From Symbiodinium natans (taxonomy: Eukaryota > Sar > Dinophyceae > Suessiales > Symbiodiniaceae), in assembly GCA_905221605.1 (NCBI GenBank), contig CAJNDS010002443.1:260001-324000 (forward strand): a DNA stretch of 64,000 bases. The letters are read 5' to 3'. Positions 46,705 through 57,799 of this stretch are shown in pieces. The number at the start of each line of letters is the position of its first letter. The first letter of the stretch is position 1. The position numbers and the translations under genes are program-made. Below the pieces are notes generated by a model. It saw only the letters and a list, made by a program, of their open reading frames with translations, was not told the DNA's origin and searched no databases.

Positions 46705-48333
46705 GTCGGAATCACTCCGCCGGTGTGCGGCCCAACGTGCTGAATTCGAGCTCAAGAGCCACGAGAAAGCAGGACTGCCCTTCCAGGAAAAAATTGTCAG
46801 AGTGAAGAGCCAACTCGTAAGCTGCAGCCTCTGAAGGGGCTGGTCGGCAGACGTCTAGGTTAAATTGGGTGGTGTTCCGAACATGTCCAACAAATGCAAC
46901 GAGCCGCATTATCATTATAAGATTCCATCCAGGTGTCCAAGTAAGCAGCCAAACGCCACGAGACTTTGTCGAACCATAGTTCTGCTTGTGGCAGGTGCAT
47001 GTGCTTCGCGAGGCCTTTGAGGGTTCCTCTTTTGCTCGAGCAGGGTTGGAGCAGGTAGGGGAAACTGCCACAGTTCTGAGTAGCCGAGCAGCGCTTGCTC
47101 CATGGCTGTGGAAGTGTGGCGGAAGTACGAGTGTGATCCCTGGCTCAAGCTCTCAAGCATTCTCAAGTTTCAAGAGGCCGAAGATGGTCAAACCAAGCTG
47201 TAAGGAACATCTGAAAAAACAAGTTGTGATTCCAAAGAACTTATAGGCCCGGGCTCCCGAAGTTTTCGAGGCTCCCGGAAGCCTTCTGTTGCCATGCTTG
47301 CGCTGGGGCAGCAGCACAGCCTCGCCGGGGCTCCCAGCTGCATTTCCTGCATTTGCGGGTTGCCCATGTGGGTTGCCCATGAAGCGAAGAATGGGTCATA
47401 AAGTTACGAAGGCTGGCTAAAGATCAGCGTGGGTTTGTTTCAATCTTTGCGTCGGACCCGAGTGTACACACGAGGCTTGTGCAGACGGAGACCTTGTGGT
47501 GGCATGGGGAGACAACCACCGCGGGCAGTTTGGAGATGGCACGAGAACATCTCGGCCAACTCCTGAAAAGGCGGCGTGGCGAATTGAGATGTGAAGTAAT
47601 GCCTTAGCAGTCAGCAGTGACACCTCTAAGCCCACAAGAGGAAGCTCTTCTTGTGCCTTTGCCATTCTGTCCCTGCAAGCCAGCCAAGCTTGGATGACAG
47701 GTATTTGATGCTGACTTTGTGGCACTGTCGGCGGGAATGCAGATTGGGCCTCAGAGCAGGCTTAATGGCAAAGAAGGGTTCCGGATCTTTCTATTGCCGC
47801 AGCCATGGTGTGAGCATCCGCACAGTCCCTGAATGCTTGAGGCACAGCATGGGCCTGACCCAAACCGGGCGGCTCCTGTGCTGGGGAGGCCGTCTCTTTC
47901 TGCACTTTCCCATGGTCCCAAGCCCTCATTCCCTCGTGCCCTCTCTCATTGCCTCGGGATGCCGTGAAGGGTCGGGAGTATTCCAAAGTGGGCGGGGGAC
48001 ATCGGGGTGCTCAACCTTCCCCCCCCCCCCAGATCTTCCAGCAATCCCTGTGTAAAGATAGGCATCTCAGAGCAAACCAGAACTCATGTGAATCGCTGAA
48101 TCTAAGAGCCGGACACGACGAAAAGCAAGGGTCTCCTGTATTGGTTAGCGGCAGTGAATGGCAATGCTTTTTGTTGTGGGCGGGGGTGGACCAGTGGAGT
48201 GTAGTCTTTTGCAGATGTAGGCTTGGCCATGCCTGGATCAAGGCAACGAGTTCGGACAGATTGGCGACGGCACGTCGCCTCGGCACACATCAGGTTTCTT
48301 CTCCAGTAGGGTAACTCCTTTTCGTCAGTTCCA

Positions 48334-48390
<57 letters not shown>

Positions 48391-49276
48391 GGTGAAAGCC
48401 TCTGGCCTCTGTCTGCGAAAGTTTCACTGGAATCCGAGAGAGAGAGAGAGAGAGAGAGAGTGATGCAGGTGCCCTCTCTTCGGGGGGGTGCCTTCGCTCT
48501 GTAGAAGAAGAAGAAGAAGAAGAAGAAGAAGAAGAAGAAGAAGAAGAAGAAGAAGAAGAAGAAGAAGAAGAAGAAGAAGAAGAAGAAGAAGAAGAAGAGA
48601 GTGATGCACGCTTGTGCACGTCCTAGCTCTAGGCAGGTCTAAGCCCGAGGCCTCTCATGGCAGACCGAAATCTGGCAAGCTCCAAGCAGAAGTGAGGATC
48701 CAGTCACGGCTGGAGCCCGTTGAGATCTTGCTGCCTGGCGTCAAGGGCATCTCTGCAGGTTGGGCCCCGCGCTCTTAACTTTGAGGTCTGCTGCGCGTAC
48801 TTGGATTCTTCCGTCTGCCAGGTTGGTGGCACAGTTTGGCCGTCACGAGCAGTGGCGAGGTCTGGGCCTGGGGCCAGAACAAGCAAGGCCCGCGAGAAAG
48901 CGTTCGCATCCAGGATGTGGACTTTCAGTTCCCAGCGCTGAAGCACAGACATAACCTTCTTTGACCAGGATGTAAGCAGAACGACTTAGGCATCTGTCTC
49001 TCTCGACATGGCAGGCCAGCTTGGGGACGGTTCGCGGGAGACGCGCCTCGAACCTGTGCGGGTGTTGGCTTCTGGAGCGCGCCAGGCCGCAATTTGGGAA
49101 CGAAACTCCAATGTCTGCCAGTGAAGGGGGCGGTTCTATGGGAAAAACAACTTGCAACAAGGTGCTTCCTTAGAGATTACCTGCTGAATCAGAAAGCCCA
49201 AGAGCGGCCCACATTCGAACCCCACCAGGCTGCTGCGGGTTGGCTGCACAGTTGCGTGGTGATGGAATCTGGCCAG
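46705..49276 (+). CDS. RCC1-type beta-propeller gene, first half (blades 1-4)
   Basis: RCC1-like domains form seven-bladed propellers, often acting as nucleotide exchange factors or protein-binding platforms. Two lead-in exons join in phase: 46705-46816 (EKAGLPFQEKIVRVKSQL) and 46995-47054 (VHVLREAFEGSSFARAGLEQ). RCC1 exons follow: 47485-47570 (VVAWGDNHRGQFGDG), about 47800-47888 (RHSMGLTQTGRLLCWG), 48243-48293 (GNEFGQIGDGT), 48690-48758 (RLEPVEILLPGVKGISAG), 48822-48897 (WHSLAVTSSGEVWAWGQN), 49015-49085 (GQLGDGSRETRLEPVRVL) and 49229-49276 (AAAGWLHSCVVMESGQ). Most of these RCC1 junctions are phase-consistent and rebuild WGxNxxGQLGDG and HSxAxTxxG strands. Donors are mainly GC. The half stops in mid-blade at ESGQ, and the expected following strand is found only after the TIR-like gene, at 53011. 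The start codon and any link to earlier exons are unknown. Confidence 0.85.
48337..48600. repeat. (GA)n and (AAG)n microsatellites in an RCC1 intron
   Basis: (GA)n occupies 48338-48388 and about 48437-48462. (AAG)n of about 32 copies occupies 48503-48598. Ser- and Leu-homopolymer ORFs on the minus strand come from this tract and are not genes. Confidence 0.95.
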
Positions 49277-49592
49277 GCATCTCTTCACATCTCTTTCCAG
49301 CAAATTCTGGCCAAACCGAGTGGTTCAGAGCATAGCGGCGTTCCAGAGCTGTGTAGCAGTGCAGCCACATAGGATAATGATGTGGAAAGTGCTGGATGTA
49401 CGGTTGACATGCAGGACACTGCTTGGCAATTCACGCCATGTTGCATCTCGTGCAGCGCACACTCAGCGATCGCCGGAAAGACCCCGGGCTCAAGGCGTTT
49501 TCCGTGTGCGGCTCGTTCACCGCCCGATAGCCGGAGGTCGTCGCGAGGGAGAACTTCTTTCGAGCGCCATCCAAGCGCGCCAACATGTTGGA

Positions 49593-52540
49593 ATGTCTTT
49601 GATTCCAAGAGGCTTTACGGGAGAGCTACCCACAGAAATTGACCCTGATCTGTTGCAAGGAGTTCCTTTGAGTGTTTGTCTGAGTGGCTGGGGCCGACAC
49701 TGGTCGACAAACAAGTCGTCAACACGATCGAGTCTTAGCCAATCGACCACAAGGCTAGATGCATTTCTGAGTCATGACTGGGGTACCAGTACCTCGGCTC
49801 TGCATCAGCTGGGTGTTGCTGTCAAGGGGCCAAAACATAGTGAACTCAAGAAACTCAAGTCCTCCATGTCGTGTTTCGTCTGTTTTCGCGCCGAGGCCGC
49901 TGGCTGAAATTTCTGGCCCTGACCTTCATCTTCAACGCTGCCCCCGCAGTGTCTTGCGCAGTGGTCTTCGGCATCTTGGTCGGGTTCCTCACGAACTTGG
50001 GGCTGCTGCCAGATACCGAGCTCCTGGTTTTGCTGGGCTACGCCGCCCTCGCCTTCTTCCTCTTCTTCTGGCAGCGGGTCAGGGATCCCTTCCTGGGTTC
50101 TCCGCTGGTCTTCTTGGACAAGCTCTGCATCTCCCAAACGGATCCAGTGAAGAAGGAGCAAGGAATCCTGGGCCTTGGTGGCTTCTTAAAGGTGTCCCAG
50201 CGCCTCATCGTCCTCTGGTCCCCGCGCTACTTCAGCCGCAGGGGTCCCCAGGAGCGCCAAACAACGTGTTGTTGGGATTCAGGAGAAGCCTCACATGTCG
50301 CACGTGTTGCACGTGTTGCACATGTTGCACATGTTGCACATGTTGCACATGTTGCACATGTTGCACAGGGATCACAGCAGTGTGGCGCACTTTGATTGAG
50401 GTCTCTGGTGCACGTACGAGCTCGTTACGTTCCTGCGGCTGCGCGGTGAAGTGGGGGCTGTGTATGTGATGCCGGTGAAGGCCCTTTGTAAGTTTGCTTT
50501 GGGCCCCTTTGGACCTTTCCGGGTTTTAGGGTTTAGTGAAAAGCCGCCTTTCTTTCCAGATGGCTGCGCTCCTCCTGATCATGGCCGTCGTTTGGCAAGC
50601 CGTTCGCCTGAGCACGTTGGTCTGGAAGTACACCGAGGAGGATCCGACCTTGAGGCCGTTGGCAATGACGGGCATGGCTTTGACGTTCCTTGTGACCGTT
50701 CCAATCTACAACTACCAGGGCTTGGAGCTCTTTGCTGCCATCGAACAGCTGCCGCGTCAGCTCCGTGCATTTGATATCCAGCAAGCTGGGTGTGCCTGTT
50801 GCAACAGAGGACCCCCGGCAAAAAACAGCACTTAAAATCACAAGGTGTTTTAGCAGCTCTCTTTGCTCACGTTCTTAGTTGGTGCTGCTTTTTTGGAGGC
50901 CACCGGAACCCCGAGACTGGCGAGGAGATGGCCTGCGATCGGGAGCTGGTGTTCTCCACCCTTCGGACTTGGCATGGCCCGAGCGTCGAGGACCCCGACA
51001 ACGATGACTACCTCTACAAGTTCAACGAACTTGTCCAGACGCAGCTTTCGAAGTCCCTTTTAGGCACCGTGGGCGGCGACGTGCTGATGCTCCGGGATTA
51101 CGTAAAGTTCACTGTGGGTTGCAACGCGCCATGGATCCCGCGATGGGTGTCAGACGTCTTGAAAGGTCCGTCTGAGGACCTCCAAGGATTCCTATGGTTC
51201 TCGTGGCTGTTGAGAAAGTTGGTGGATCAGCTCATGATTTATTTGCAACTTGGCCACATTTGGCAAGGCAGCATTCGGATTTTGAGGATTGTGGCAAAGA
51301 ATGGCAACTCGGAAAGAGGGGTCATGCGGGCCCTCGGCAGCGGGGTAGAAGAGGACACGGTTCAAGGTTAGGTGCATCTCATCCTATTGACTCCTCCGCG
51401 GGGCGTGCGTCCTGTGATCGTCGAAGCGATTCGGGAAGACCAAGCCGGAGGAGAAGAGTGAGAGGATTGAGAGGCAGAAAGATAAGTCTGATTTTCTGAG
51501 AGGGTGCTGCTTGCAGAGGGGAGAAGTCGGAGAAAACTGTCTGGGGTGGAGAGGTGGTCTTCGTTTGGGAGTTGGGCACGGTGCAAGCCAAGCTGTTGCT
51601 CTGGCTACCTGCCGGAGAGTGCGGAGGGTGCTAGTCAGCTAGTCCGTCGATTTACTGTTATATAAGAAGAAGAAGCAGAAGAAGTTTAAAAGGATGAAGA
51701 AGAGGAGGAGAGCGGGAGAGGCGGCATTCAAAGCGAGTAGAGGCATAATGCGTACGATGCGTACGCTATTTGCCTTCGCTGACTTAGACTTAGACTCCCG
51801 GATGTCAGGCTCATGTTCTACTTGATGAGGGTCAGCATGCTCCTGTGGAAGGCAGGCCTCCCGATGCTGGACGCCACCTCAGCTGACTCTCGAACACCTG
51901 TTCGAGCAGGGTTCGCACATCAAAGTGCTCTGAAAAACTCTTGAAAATCGTCCTTGCAAGGAGCGCGTGCCAAGATCAGCCTTGGCGGTGATCATGATCT
52001 TCCCGCTGATGCTTCTGACTGCAGCAGCTTGGAAGGTTGATGCACGATTGCACTCTGCTTTTGCTGCCGTCACAAAACTTGAGATCCAAGGCGGCATGGA
52101 TCCCATGGTGGCTCTCCGATAACCTAAGCCCAGGCGAAAGCTCAGTCCCGATCATGCCTCTCATGATCCTCGTTCTCATTGATGCCGTCCTCTTCATCAA
52201 TTTCAGACCTTTTCAGCCGAGAAGTGCTAGCGAAGACCTCGCTGCGCGCCGGACCCTTTCGCCGAACAGGACGATGGTAAACCCATCATCTGAACACAGT
52301 GGCGAACTCAGTGAGGAGATCACTGAGGAGGTCAGCGAAGAGGTCAGTGAGGAGGTCAGTGAGGAGGTCAGTGGGGAGGTCAGCCAGGAGGTCAGCCAGG
52401 AGGTCAGCGAGGAGGCTAGCCAAGAGACAGCAGAGACCGCAGAGACAGCAGCTGCAGAGACGGATAGCCCTCTGCAGACGGAGGCTTCAGAGACGTCAAG
52501 CTGCTGGTCTCCAGACGAGGCCAGGTTCTGGTCAATTTGA
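49593..52540 (+). CDS. TIR-like multi-pass membrane protein (SHDW / FLDK / LWCTYEL family), seven exons
   Basis: The model is 49593-49788, 49896-50237, 50401-50447, 50560-50809, 50899-51176, 51961-52035 and 52091-52540, which gives 545 codons plus stop with all phases consistent. LDAFLSHDWGTS resembles the first strand of TIR domains. Two hydrophobic segments follow in exon 2. Then come VFLDKLCISQTD, then FLKVSQRLIVLWSPRYFS, then RLWCTYEL, parallel to TIR strand C and the WCxxEL helix whose Glu is catalytic in NAD-cleaving TIRs. Exons 4, 6 and 7 carry further hydrophobic helices (ALAVIMIFPLMLLTAAAW, MPLMILVLIDAVLFINF). GHRNPETGEEMACDREL links them. The C-terminus is an acidic SEEV tail encoded by a 12-base repeat. 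Donors are GT (49789, 52036), GC (50238) and probably GA (50448, 50810, 51177). The start is uncertain: the frame is open back to 49320. Function is not known, and NADase activity is inference. Confidence 0.8.
50295..50370. repeat. 9-bp minisatellite in TIR-like intron 2
   Basis: Eight copies of gttgcacat/gttgcacgt lie within the GC-AG intron at 50238-50400, between the exon ending YFS and the exon starting with LWCTYEL. Confidence 0.9.
52311..52432 (+). repeat. 12-bp coding repeat (SEEV tail)
   Basis: About ten tandem copies of a 12-base unit like gaggtcagtgag within the last exon of the TIR-like gene encode SEEVSEEVSGEVSQEV-type sequence. A TAE-rich stretch follows. The frame is preserved throughout. 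Confidence 0.85.
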
Positions 52541-53010
52541 TGCCCAAGGCATGCAAAGCGCATGCGCTCACGCGCACAATAATGCATCCAAGCTCTTTTT
52601 CAAGGCTCTCAAAGCTCAGTGGAAGTCTCGAGATATCGTTAGCAGCCTTTTTCAGCTGGGAGGGCCGAAGGAGCAAGAATAAGAAGTACAGCGATGTGTT
52701 GCGACTGATGCACAAACGTGTTCAGTGTCTTCCATGTCTACGCGAATGCATTCTCCTAAGGAGAGCTTTCGTGCACATCTCTTCTCGACGCCCTTGTCTT
52801 GGCATCTGCCTGTTTGAAAGGTTGTGCCGCTACATTTGTGTGTTTTGCATGTTGAACGTTGTGCATGACATTGAACCTGTATTGTCAAGTTCTAAAGTTC
52901 GCAACTGCCCCATCTTGCATGACCTCGCAGGCAATGTGCAAGTGACCATCTGAATGTCTCTGATTGTGGCAAGCTGGGACTTCCGTTGCGCTATGGTGTG
53001 GTCTCTGTAG
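52541..53010. other. Spacer after the TIR-like gene
   Basis: No gene seen. It contains short ORFs on both strands and runs up to the acceptor of the next RCC1 exon. Confidence 0.45.
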
Positions 53011-54679
53011 GTGCTGGTTTGGGGAACGCTGGACGGAGTTCTCTACTCTGAGATGACAGAGGCGGGCAGGTAGAATCCGTGGGCATCGACAGTGCCTGCC
53101 CACCTAGCCAGTGGGCCTGGACCTGTTGAAGTTTGGTCGTGACATTTTCGGATGGGCGCGCTAAAAGGGGCTGCTGGCACTGATGTGCTTCGTGCACCAG
53201 CTAGCAGGTGGCTGACGCCAGCAGTGGAGCCGTGGCTGTGGACTGCGGCTATGCGCACTTAGCTTTCCGCACTGGAGATGGACAGGCTCACGTCTACGCA
53301 TCCTTGGGCCCACGGTTGCGTGTCACATGCGTCATGTCACGTAGGTTTACGCCCTCGGTGCCAACGACCGTGGCCAGCTGGGAAATGGCTCCGCCCACGA
53401 CTCCAAGATCCCAGTGCCTTGGGCAAATCTTCGTGCTAGTTTGGCACTCGCTTGCGTGGTTTTCTCGTGAACGCATGGAGCTCGAACTTTCGATGTCAGC
53501 ATGGCTTACGGGGGTGCTATGGGCTTGTTTCGTTTTCTTCGTTGGCCTCGGTCAATCTACTGCATCATGCTACGGCTTACGGCTGTGTAGCCGACTGTGC
53601 CGGCAGTGCTTCCAATTGCTCCAAGTTGACATGAAACTGCTTCCTTGGTTGGGAACCTTTTAATCGGCCTACCGCTACTTGTGAAGGCTGTGCAAACCCC
53701 ACCTAGCTCCTGCTTCTGAGGGCGGGAACAAGCATACAAACAAAGAGTGCAGCTTCCTCGTAGGTGGAGAGCAGGCTACAGTTGCATTCCTTGGCGTGAA
53801 CGGCCCCTCACGGTGTGGAAGGTACAGGTGGAGATAGCAGCCGTCAGCCCCTCACCGGTGACTGTGCTGGCCTGTGGCTACGCCCACACCGTCGCACTAA
53901 CTGAAGCAGGCGGGGAACCTGAAAGCTCATTTCACGCCTTGCCAGATTTATGCTGAGGGTCAATGCGCCACCACATGTGTGGGAGTCAAATATGTTAAAA
54001 GCTCATTCGGAAAGACTAGGTAGGTACCATCCATATGTTACGAGAAACCAGGACCTTAGAAACCCATGGTGGGTTCCCCAGGTGAAGTGCTGACATGGGG
54101 CGCCAACGATCTCGGCCAGCTGGGAGATGTCTCTTGATGACCAGGGGTTGGACTAGATGTGTCACCGACTTGAGTAACGAAAAATAGCTTTCTGTGCAGT
54201 TCACAGACCTGAAATGTCCGCAGAACCCTGCTTGCAGCACGTGAAGAGACCTTCGCCGAGGCAAGTGCTGAAGACCGCAGGGTTCCTCAGCGAATCTTCC
54301 AACAGGTGCTCTGCCGCAGACTTCGATGAAGTTGGGGGGACTTTTGGGGTCCTTGGGGCCTCTTTGGGGGGCCTCTTTGGGGGGCTTCTTTGTCATGTCT
54401 TTGGGGCCTCTTTGGGGGGGCTTCTGTCATGCCATGTCATGCCTGAAGCTCCTGGCAGAACGACTGCGTGGGGGTCGCTGCCGGCTGGCATCACACTGCA
54501 TGCTGGGATTGTGAGCGAGGCGGGGTGTCCAGGGCATGGACGAGTATGTAGAGTATGATGAGTATGTGAGGAATGCGTCCTCTGCTCCAGGTGAGGTCTG
54601 GGTATGGGGCAACAACCTCCTCGGGCAGGTGGGCGATGGAACGAAGGACCCTCGCAGGAAGCACTGCCAAGAATTGTGA
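53011..54679 (+). CDS. RCC1-type beta-propeller gene, second half (blades 4-7)
   Basis: This continues the propeller. The first exon starts at 53011 (gtag|GTG) with VLVWGT, the strand expected after ESGQ at 49276, in the same phase. Then 53208-53285 (AVAVDCGYAHLAFRTGDGQ), 53345-53413 (VYALGANDRGQLGNG), 53828-53909 (VTVLACGYAHTVALTEA), 54082-54128 (EVLTWGANDLGQLGD), about 54238-54275 (HVKRPSPRQVLK), 54459-54519 (VGVAAGWHHTACWDCER) and 54591-54679 (EVWVWGNNLLGQVGDGTK), which ends at TGA 54677. With the first half this gives seven WG-type strands, the number in a closed RCC1 propeller. Blade 4 lacks a clear NxxGQLG strand. At the end, another frame reads EALPRIVKGSS, which also looks RCC1-like, so a small frameshift or one more exon is possible. 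GC donors dominate (53286, 53910, 54520). Confidence 0.82.
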
Positions 54680-55060
54680 AGGGTTCCTCTGCCATCCTGA
54701 ATCGGGCTTAGCAGCTAGCAAAACCCTGGACGGCCTAAACCTTCTGGCCTGCAGAACGCGCCTCCCACCATGCTTGAAAGGAGTGTGCACTGGCTCCACA
54801 CCGTGTTCTCCGCCAGTATCCACTGGTGATGCACCCCTCACGCCTTGCAGCTTAGCTGCATTTCTGCCCCCGAGTCGAGTGCTTCGAGAAGGATGAACAT
54901 TGTGTGCGGGACAAAGGCAGACAAGCCCTCGCAATAATGACACGCTTCAAAGGAGTGTGCCAAGTTGCCACTCGTCCCAGCGGAAATCATGCAATCGACG
55001 TCATGACGTCATGCATCAAGTGCGGGACCTTGTGCGGGATGGTAAGTCTTTGCTTGCCTT
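54680..55060. other. No supported gene
   Basis: Possible further 3' sequence of the RCC1 gene. No RCC1 motif is visible beyond the last exon. A gtaagt donor-like site at 55042 follows RDLVRDG in one frame. Confidence 0.35.
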
Positions 55061-55072
55061 CTGCAAGCCCGT

Positions 55073-55207
<135 letters not shown>

Positions 55208-55874
55208 GCCAGCACGAGGCCCAAAAATGACCACAGGGACATCTTGGTTTCTTGTGGCCGAGGCTGTGAGTTTTTTGCAGCTGCTCGAGTTTCAGGGCAA
55301 AGTGCAGGAGGAGTCCAGGACACGGGGCTCGAGAAAGGGGTAACGTGGAGCGAAAGTGCAAGAAGCTGTTGAAGCGCCTTGGAGCAAACGCTCTCTCTCT
55401 CTCTCTCTCCCATCTCTTTCGCTCGCACTCGATCTGTTTTTGCGTCCATGTCCTGGAAGGATCACTTATCCGGTGATGACGGTGCGCCACACGGCAGCAC
55501 TTCGACTTGTCCGGACTCACGTTTGAAACAGCAGATGCTCAACGAAACAAAGAAAGGCGAGTTGGGGTGCGGAGCTGCGGATCTGAGGCGAGGTTGTCCA
55601 CCAAGTTGTCAGCCCGGCACGTCCCCAAGGACAACAATGCCACACAAATGCCATAGAATCAGGCGGAAAAATCATGATTTTCACATCCATGTATTACATT
55701 ATCTCAGCGCATCTCAGGCAACAGTAACCCAGCCCAATCTGGGCTACTCTCGCCTGTTGAATTCCGATCGACCACTGTGCCCTGGTGTCTTTGGTGCCTT
55801 CTGAAGATCCATGTTTAAATGCACTCAAAGCACGGCCGCCCGGCTTGTGAGTCCTTGGTAAGTTGTGCTTTCAG

Positions 55875-55956
55875 GTTGGGTGAGGCCTTCATCTCTCACA
55901 GCTGGGACGGGCCGTTTGTGGCATTTGTAGAGGCGATTGTCGAGGCTGGGGCAGAT
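55875..55956 (+). CDS. Candidate exon of a second SHxW-type gene
   Basis: After ttcag at 55870-55874 the frame reads GEAFISHSWDGPFVAFVEA and ends near a possible GA donor at about 55957. EAFISHSWDGPF is the same kind of first-strand motif as DAFLSHDWGTS in the TIR-like protein 6 kb upstream, but followed by PF instead of TS, which suggests a related yet distinct dinoflagellate family. No FLDK or LWC exons were found downstream. Confidence 0.5.
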
Positions 55957-56868
55957 TCTCCTTGTACTAGTGGGAGTTGAATGGTGCATTCATTGAGAGG
56001 GTTCTTGGTCGTTACAGTTCGGCTGTCAGGTCTTCTCACCGTGGCAAAAGCCTCCGAACTTGTGGATTTCATTTCTGGCAGCTTGGCCTTGGAAAAGCGG
56101 CCCCCGTGTTTGGCATGCGCTGACGTTGATCGCAGTGCAGCCTCCTGAGGCGTTGTCCGTGCACGCCCTGGTGCCTCTGCGCTTCCGCGCGTCGCCGCCA
56201 GAGGCTCCCTGGGCCCTGGCGCTCCGGCGGGCGAAGACTGCAGCGCGGCAGAAGATTAAGATGGTCTTTGACTCTTTCCAACGAGCCACGATCTGCGAAC
56301 TGCGTTGTTTGATGAGCTTCTGCACAGAGAACACTTCTCTTTTTGTGAGGTCCTCCTTGTTCGGAACCACAGGCGAGGAATGACTCACACAGATGGGGAG
56401 CCGCCCTCTTTAACGTCTTTCCGCATTGTTCATCATCTCTCTCTCCGTGCACAGTCGGGTTATACGAGAACGCGAAGGGATTACGCCGATGTCCGCAGGT
56501 GCGACGTCTACAAGCGGCTCTGGTGCGTGTCTTGAAAGCAGTTGGATGCGTTCCCATAATCCGAAAGCCAGGAAAGCCACCAAAGCCAGGAATACCGTTC
56601 GGCTACATGTTGCAGCCTGCTGAGATCAGGTCTTTGAGCTCTATGTGGCCTCCAGCCCCTTGGATGCCTGTGCACGTTCTTGGAGATGCGGCCAATGCGA
56701 CCCCCCTCGAATGCCCGAACCCTTACATCCTCATATCCGCAAAAGCCCAGAGGACCAAGAAGCACAAAAGCAAGACAAAAAAAAGGCAACCCAACGCAAG
56801 CCCAGAGCGACGATCTGTTCAGGCCTTGGCTTCATGAGCCGCCCTGGAGGGCTCCTGGTCCACGGCCG

Positions 56869-56967
56869 CGCGTCTGTTAACTTCTGGCTTCAATACAGGG
56901 CCTCCATCCTGTCAGTGTTGTTAGTGTTGTGCTTGCTTCTTCACATCGTAATCATTCTGAGGTAAAC
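56869..56967 (+). CDS. Candidate transmembrane exon
   Basis: The frame reads FWLQYRASILSVLLVLCLLL followed by HIVIILR and stops soon after. A single strong transmembrane helix. It could belong to the SHxW-type gene started at 55.9 kb. Phase to other exons is unknown. Confidence 0.3.
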
Positions 56968-57299
56968 ATGCTGTATATTAGGCAGAGTGAGGGGAGTGAC
57001 ATGGAGTGATGTGTTTTCCGCATGTTGCTTGTTTAGCAACTTCCAGCGATGGTGCGAGGCGCGAACCACCCGGCCACGGAGCACTCCCGATTTGTGCAGG
57101 GTTAGGGTGTGTCGGGCTCAGGTTTCGAGTGCGCTTTGGACCATGGTTTTTCCTCGAAGCCCGCCTGTCATCGGGTTTAGCCTGGGTTTGCGAAATGCCA
57201 AGTGGTCGTCGCTTCTGGACTTGAGGGCTCTCGGCGACGTGCTCTTGGACCATTCGAGTCAGTAGAGTGTTCTTTCGTGTCCCCATGGTCTCCCACTGG

Positions 57300-57480
57300 T
57301 TGGGGTCTACGCTGGCAGAATCGGGTTTACTGGGGGTAAAGGGTTCAGGAGTTTAGAGTGCGTAGTATAGAGTGTATAGAGTTTACAAAGGTTGAGGGTT
57401 GTATTGGGGTGTATAAAGGGTGTATGAGGGTGTACGGGGTTCAGAGTGTATAGGGTTTTGAGCAGTTTAGGGGCAGTTTG
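57300..57480. repeat. Degenerate G-rich telomere-like tract
   Basis: Repeated gggtttagag, gagtgtatag and gggtgtat units resemble decayed TTTAGGG repeats in the orientation opposite to the tracts at 30-34 kb. Confidence 0.5.
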
Positions 57481-57799
57481 AGGCTTTGTGAGCTCCCAAG
57501 CTCACGAGGCATCGGCCGAACAAATCCGGTGCCTCATGCCCGCGAGGGTGCAGAGTGATTGGGGATGTGGGCTCAGGGTCCCCCGAGATCGTCCATATTT
57601 TTTGAGTTGGGTGCTCTCCAGGAGCGGGCCGTGCACATCTCGGGTTGCGAGATCTCCTCACCGGAAGACAAGGACTGACGAAAAGGCAACCTTCCCCGCA
57701 CAAGAAGGCCCTCTGAACTCATTCGGAGGTCCAAGCTTCGAAGGTCTTGAGAAGGAAAGGCAGAAAAATGGGAATGCTTCCACACGTTGACCCCCATTC

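Noticed and set aside
48290-48619. Poly-Ser and poly-Leu ORFs
   Set aside because: Translations of (AAG)n and (GA)n inside an RCC1 intron.
49681-49715. LSGWGRHWS as an RCC1 WG strand continuing blade 4
   Set aside because: It lies in the frame of the TIR-like exon 1, lacks the following NxxGQLG pattern, and has no acceptor in the right phase. VLVWG at 53011 fits better.
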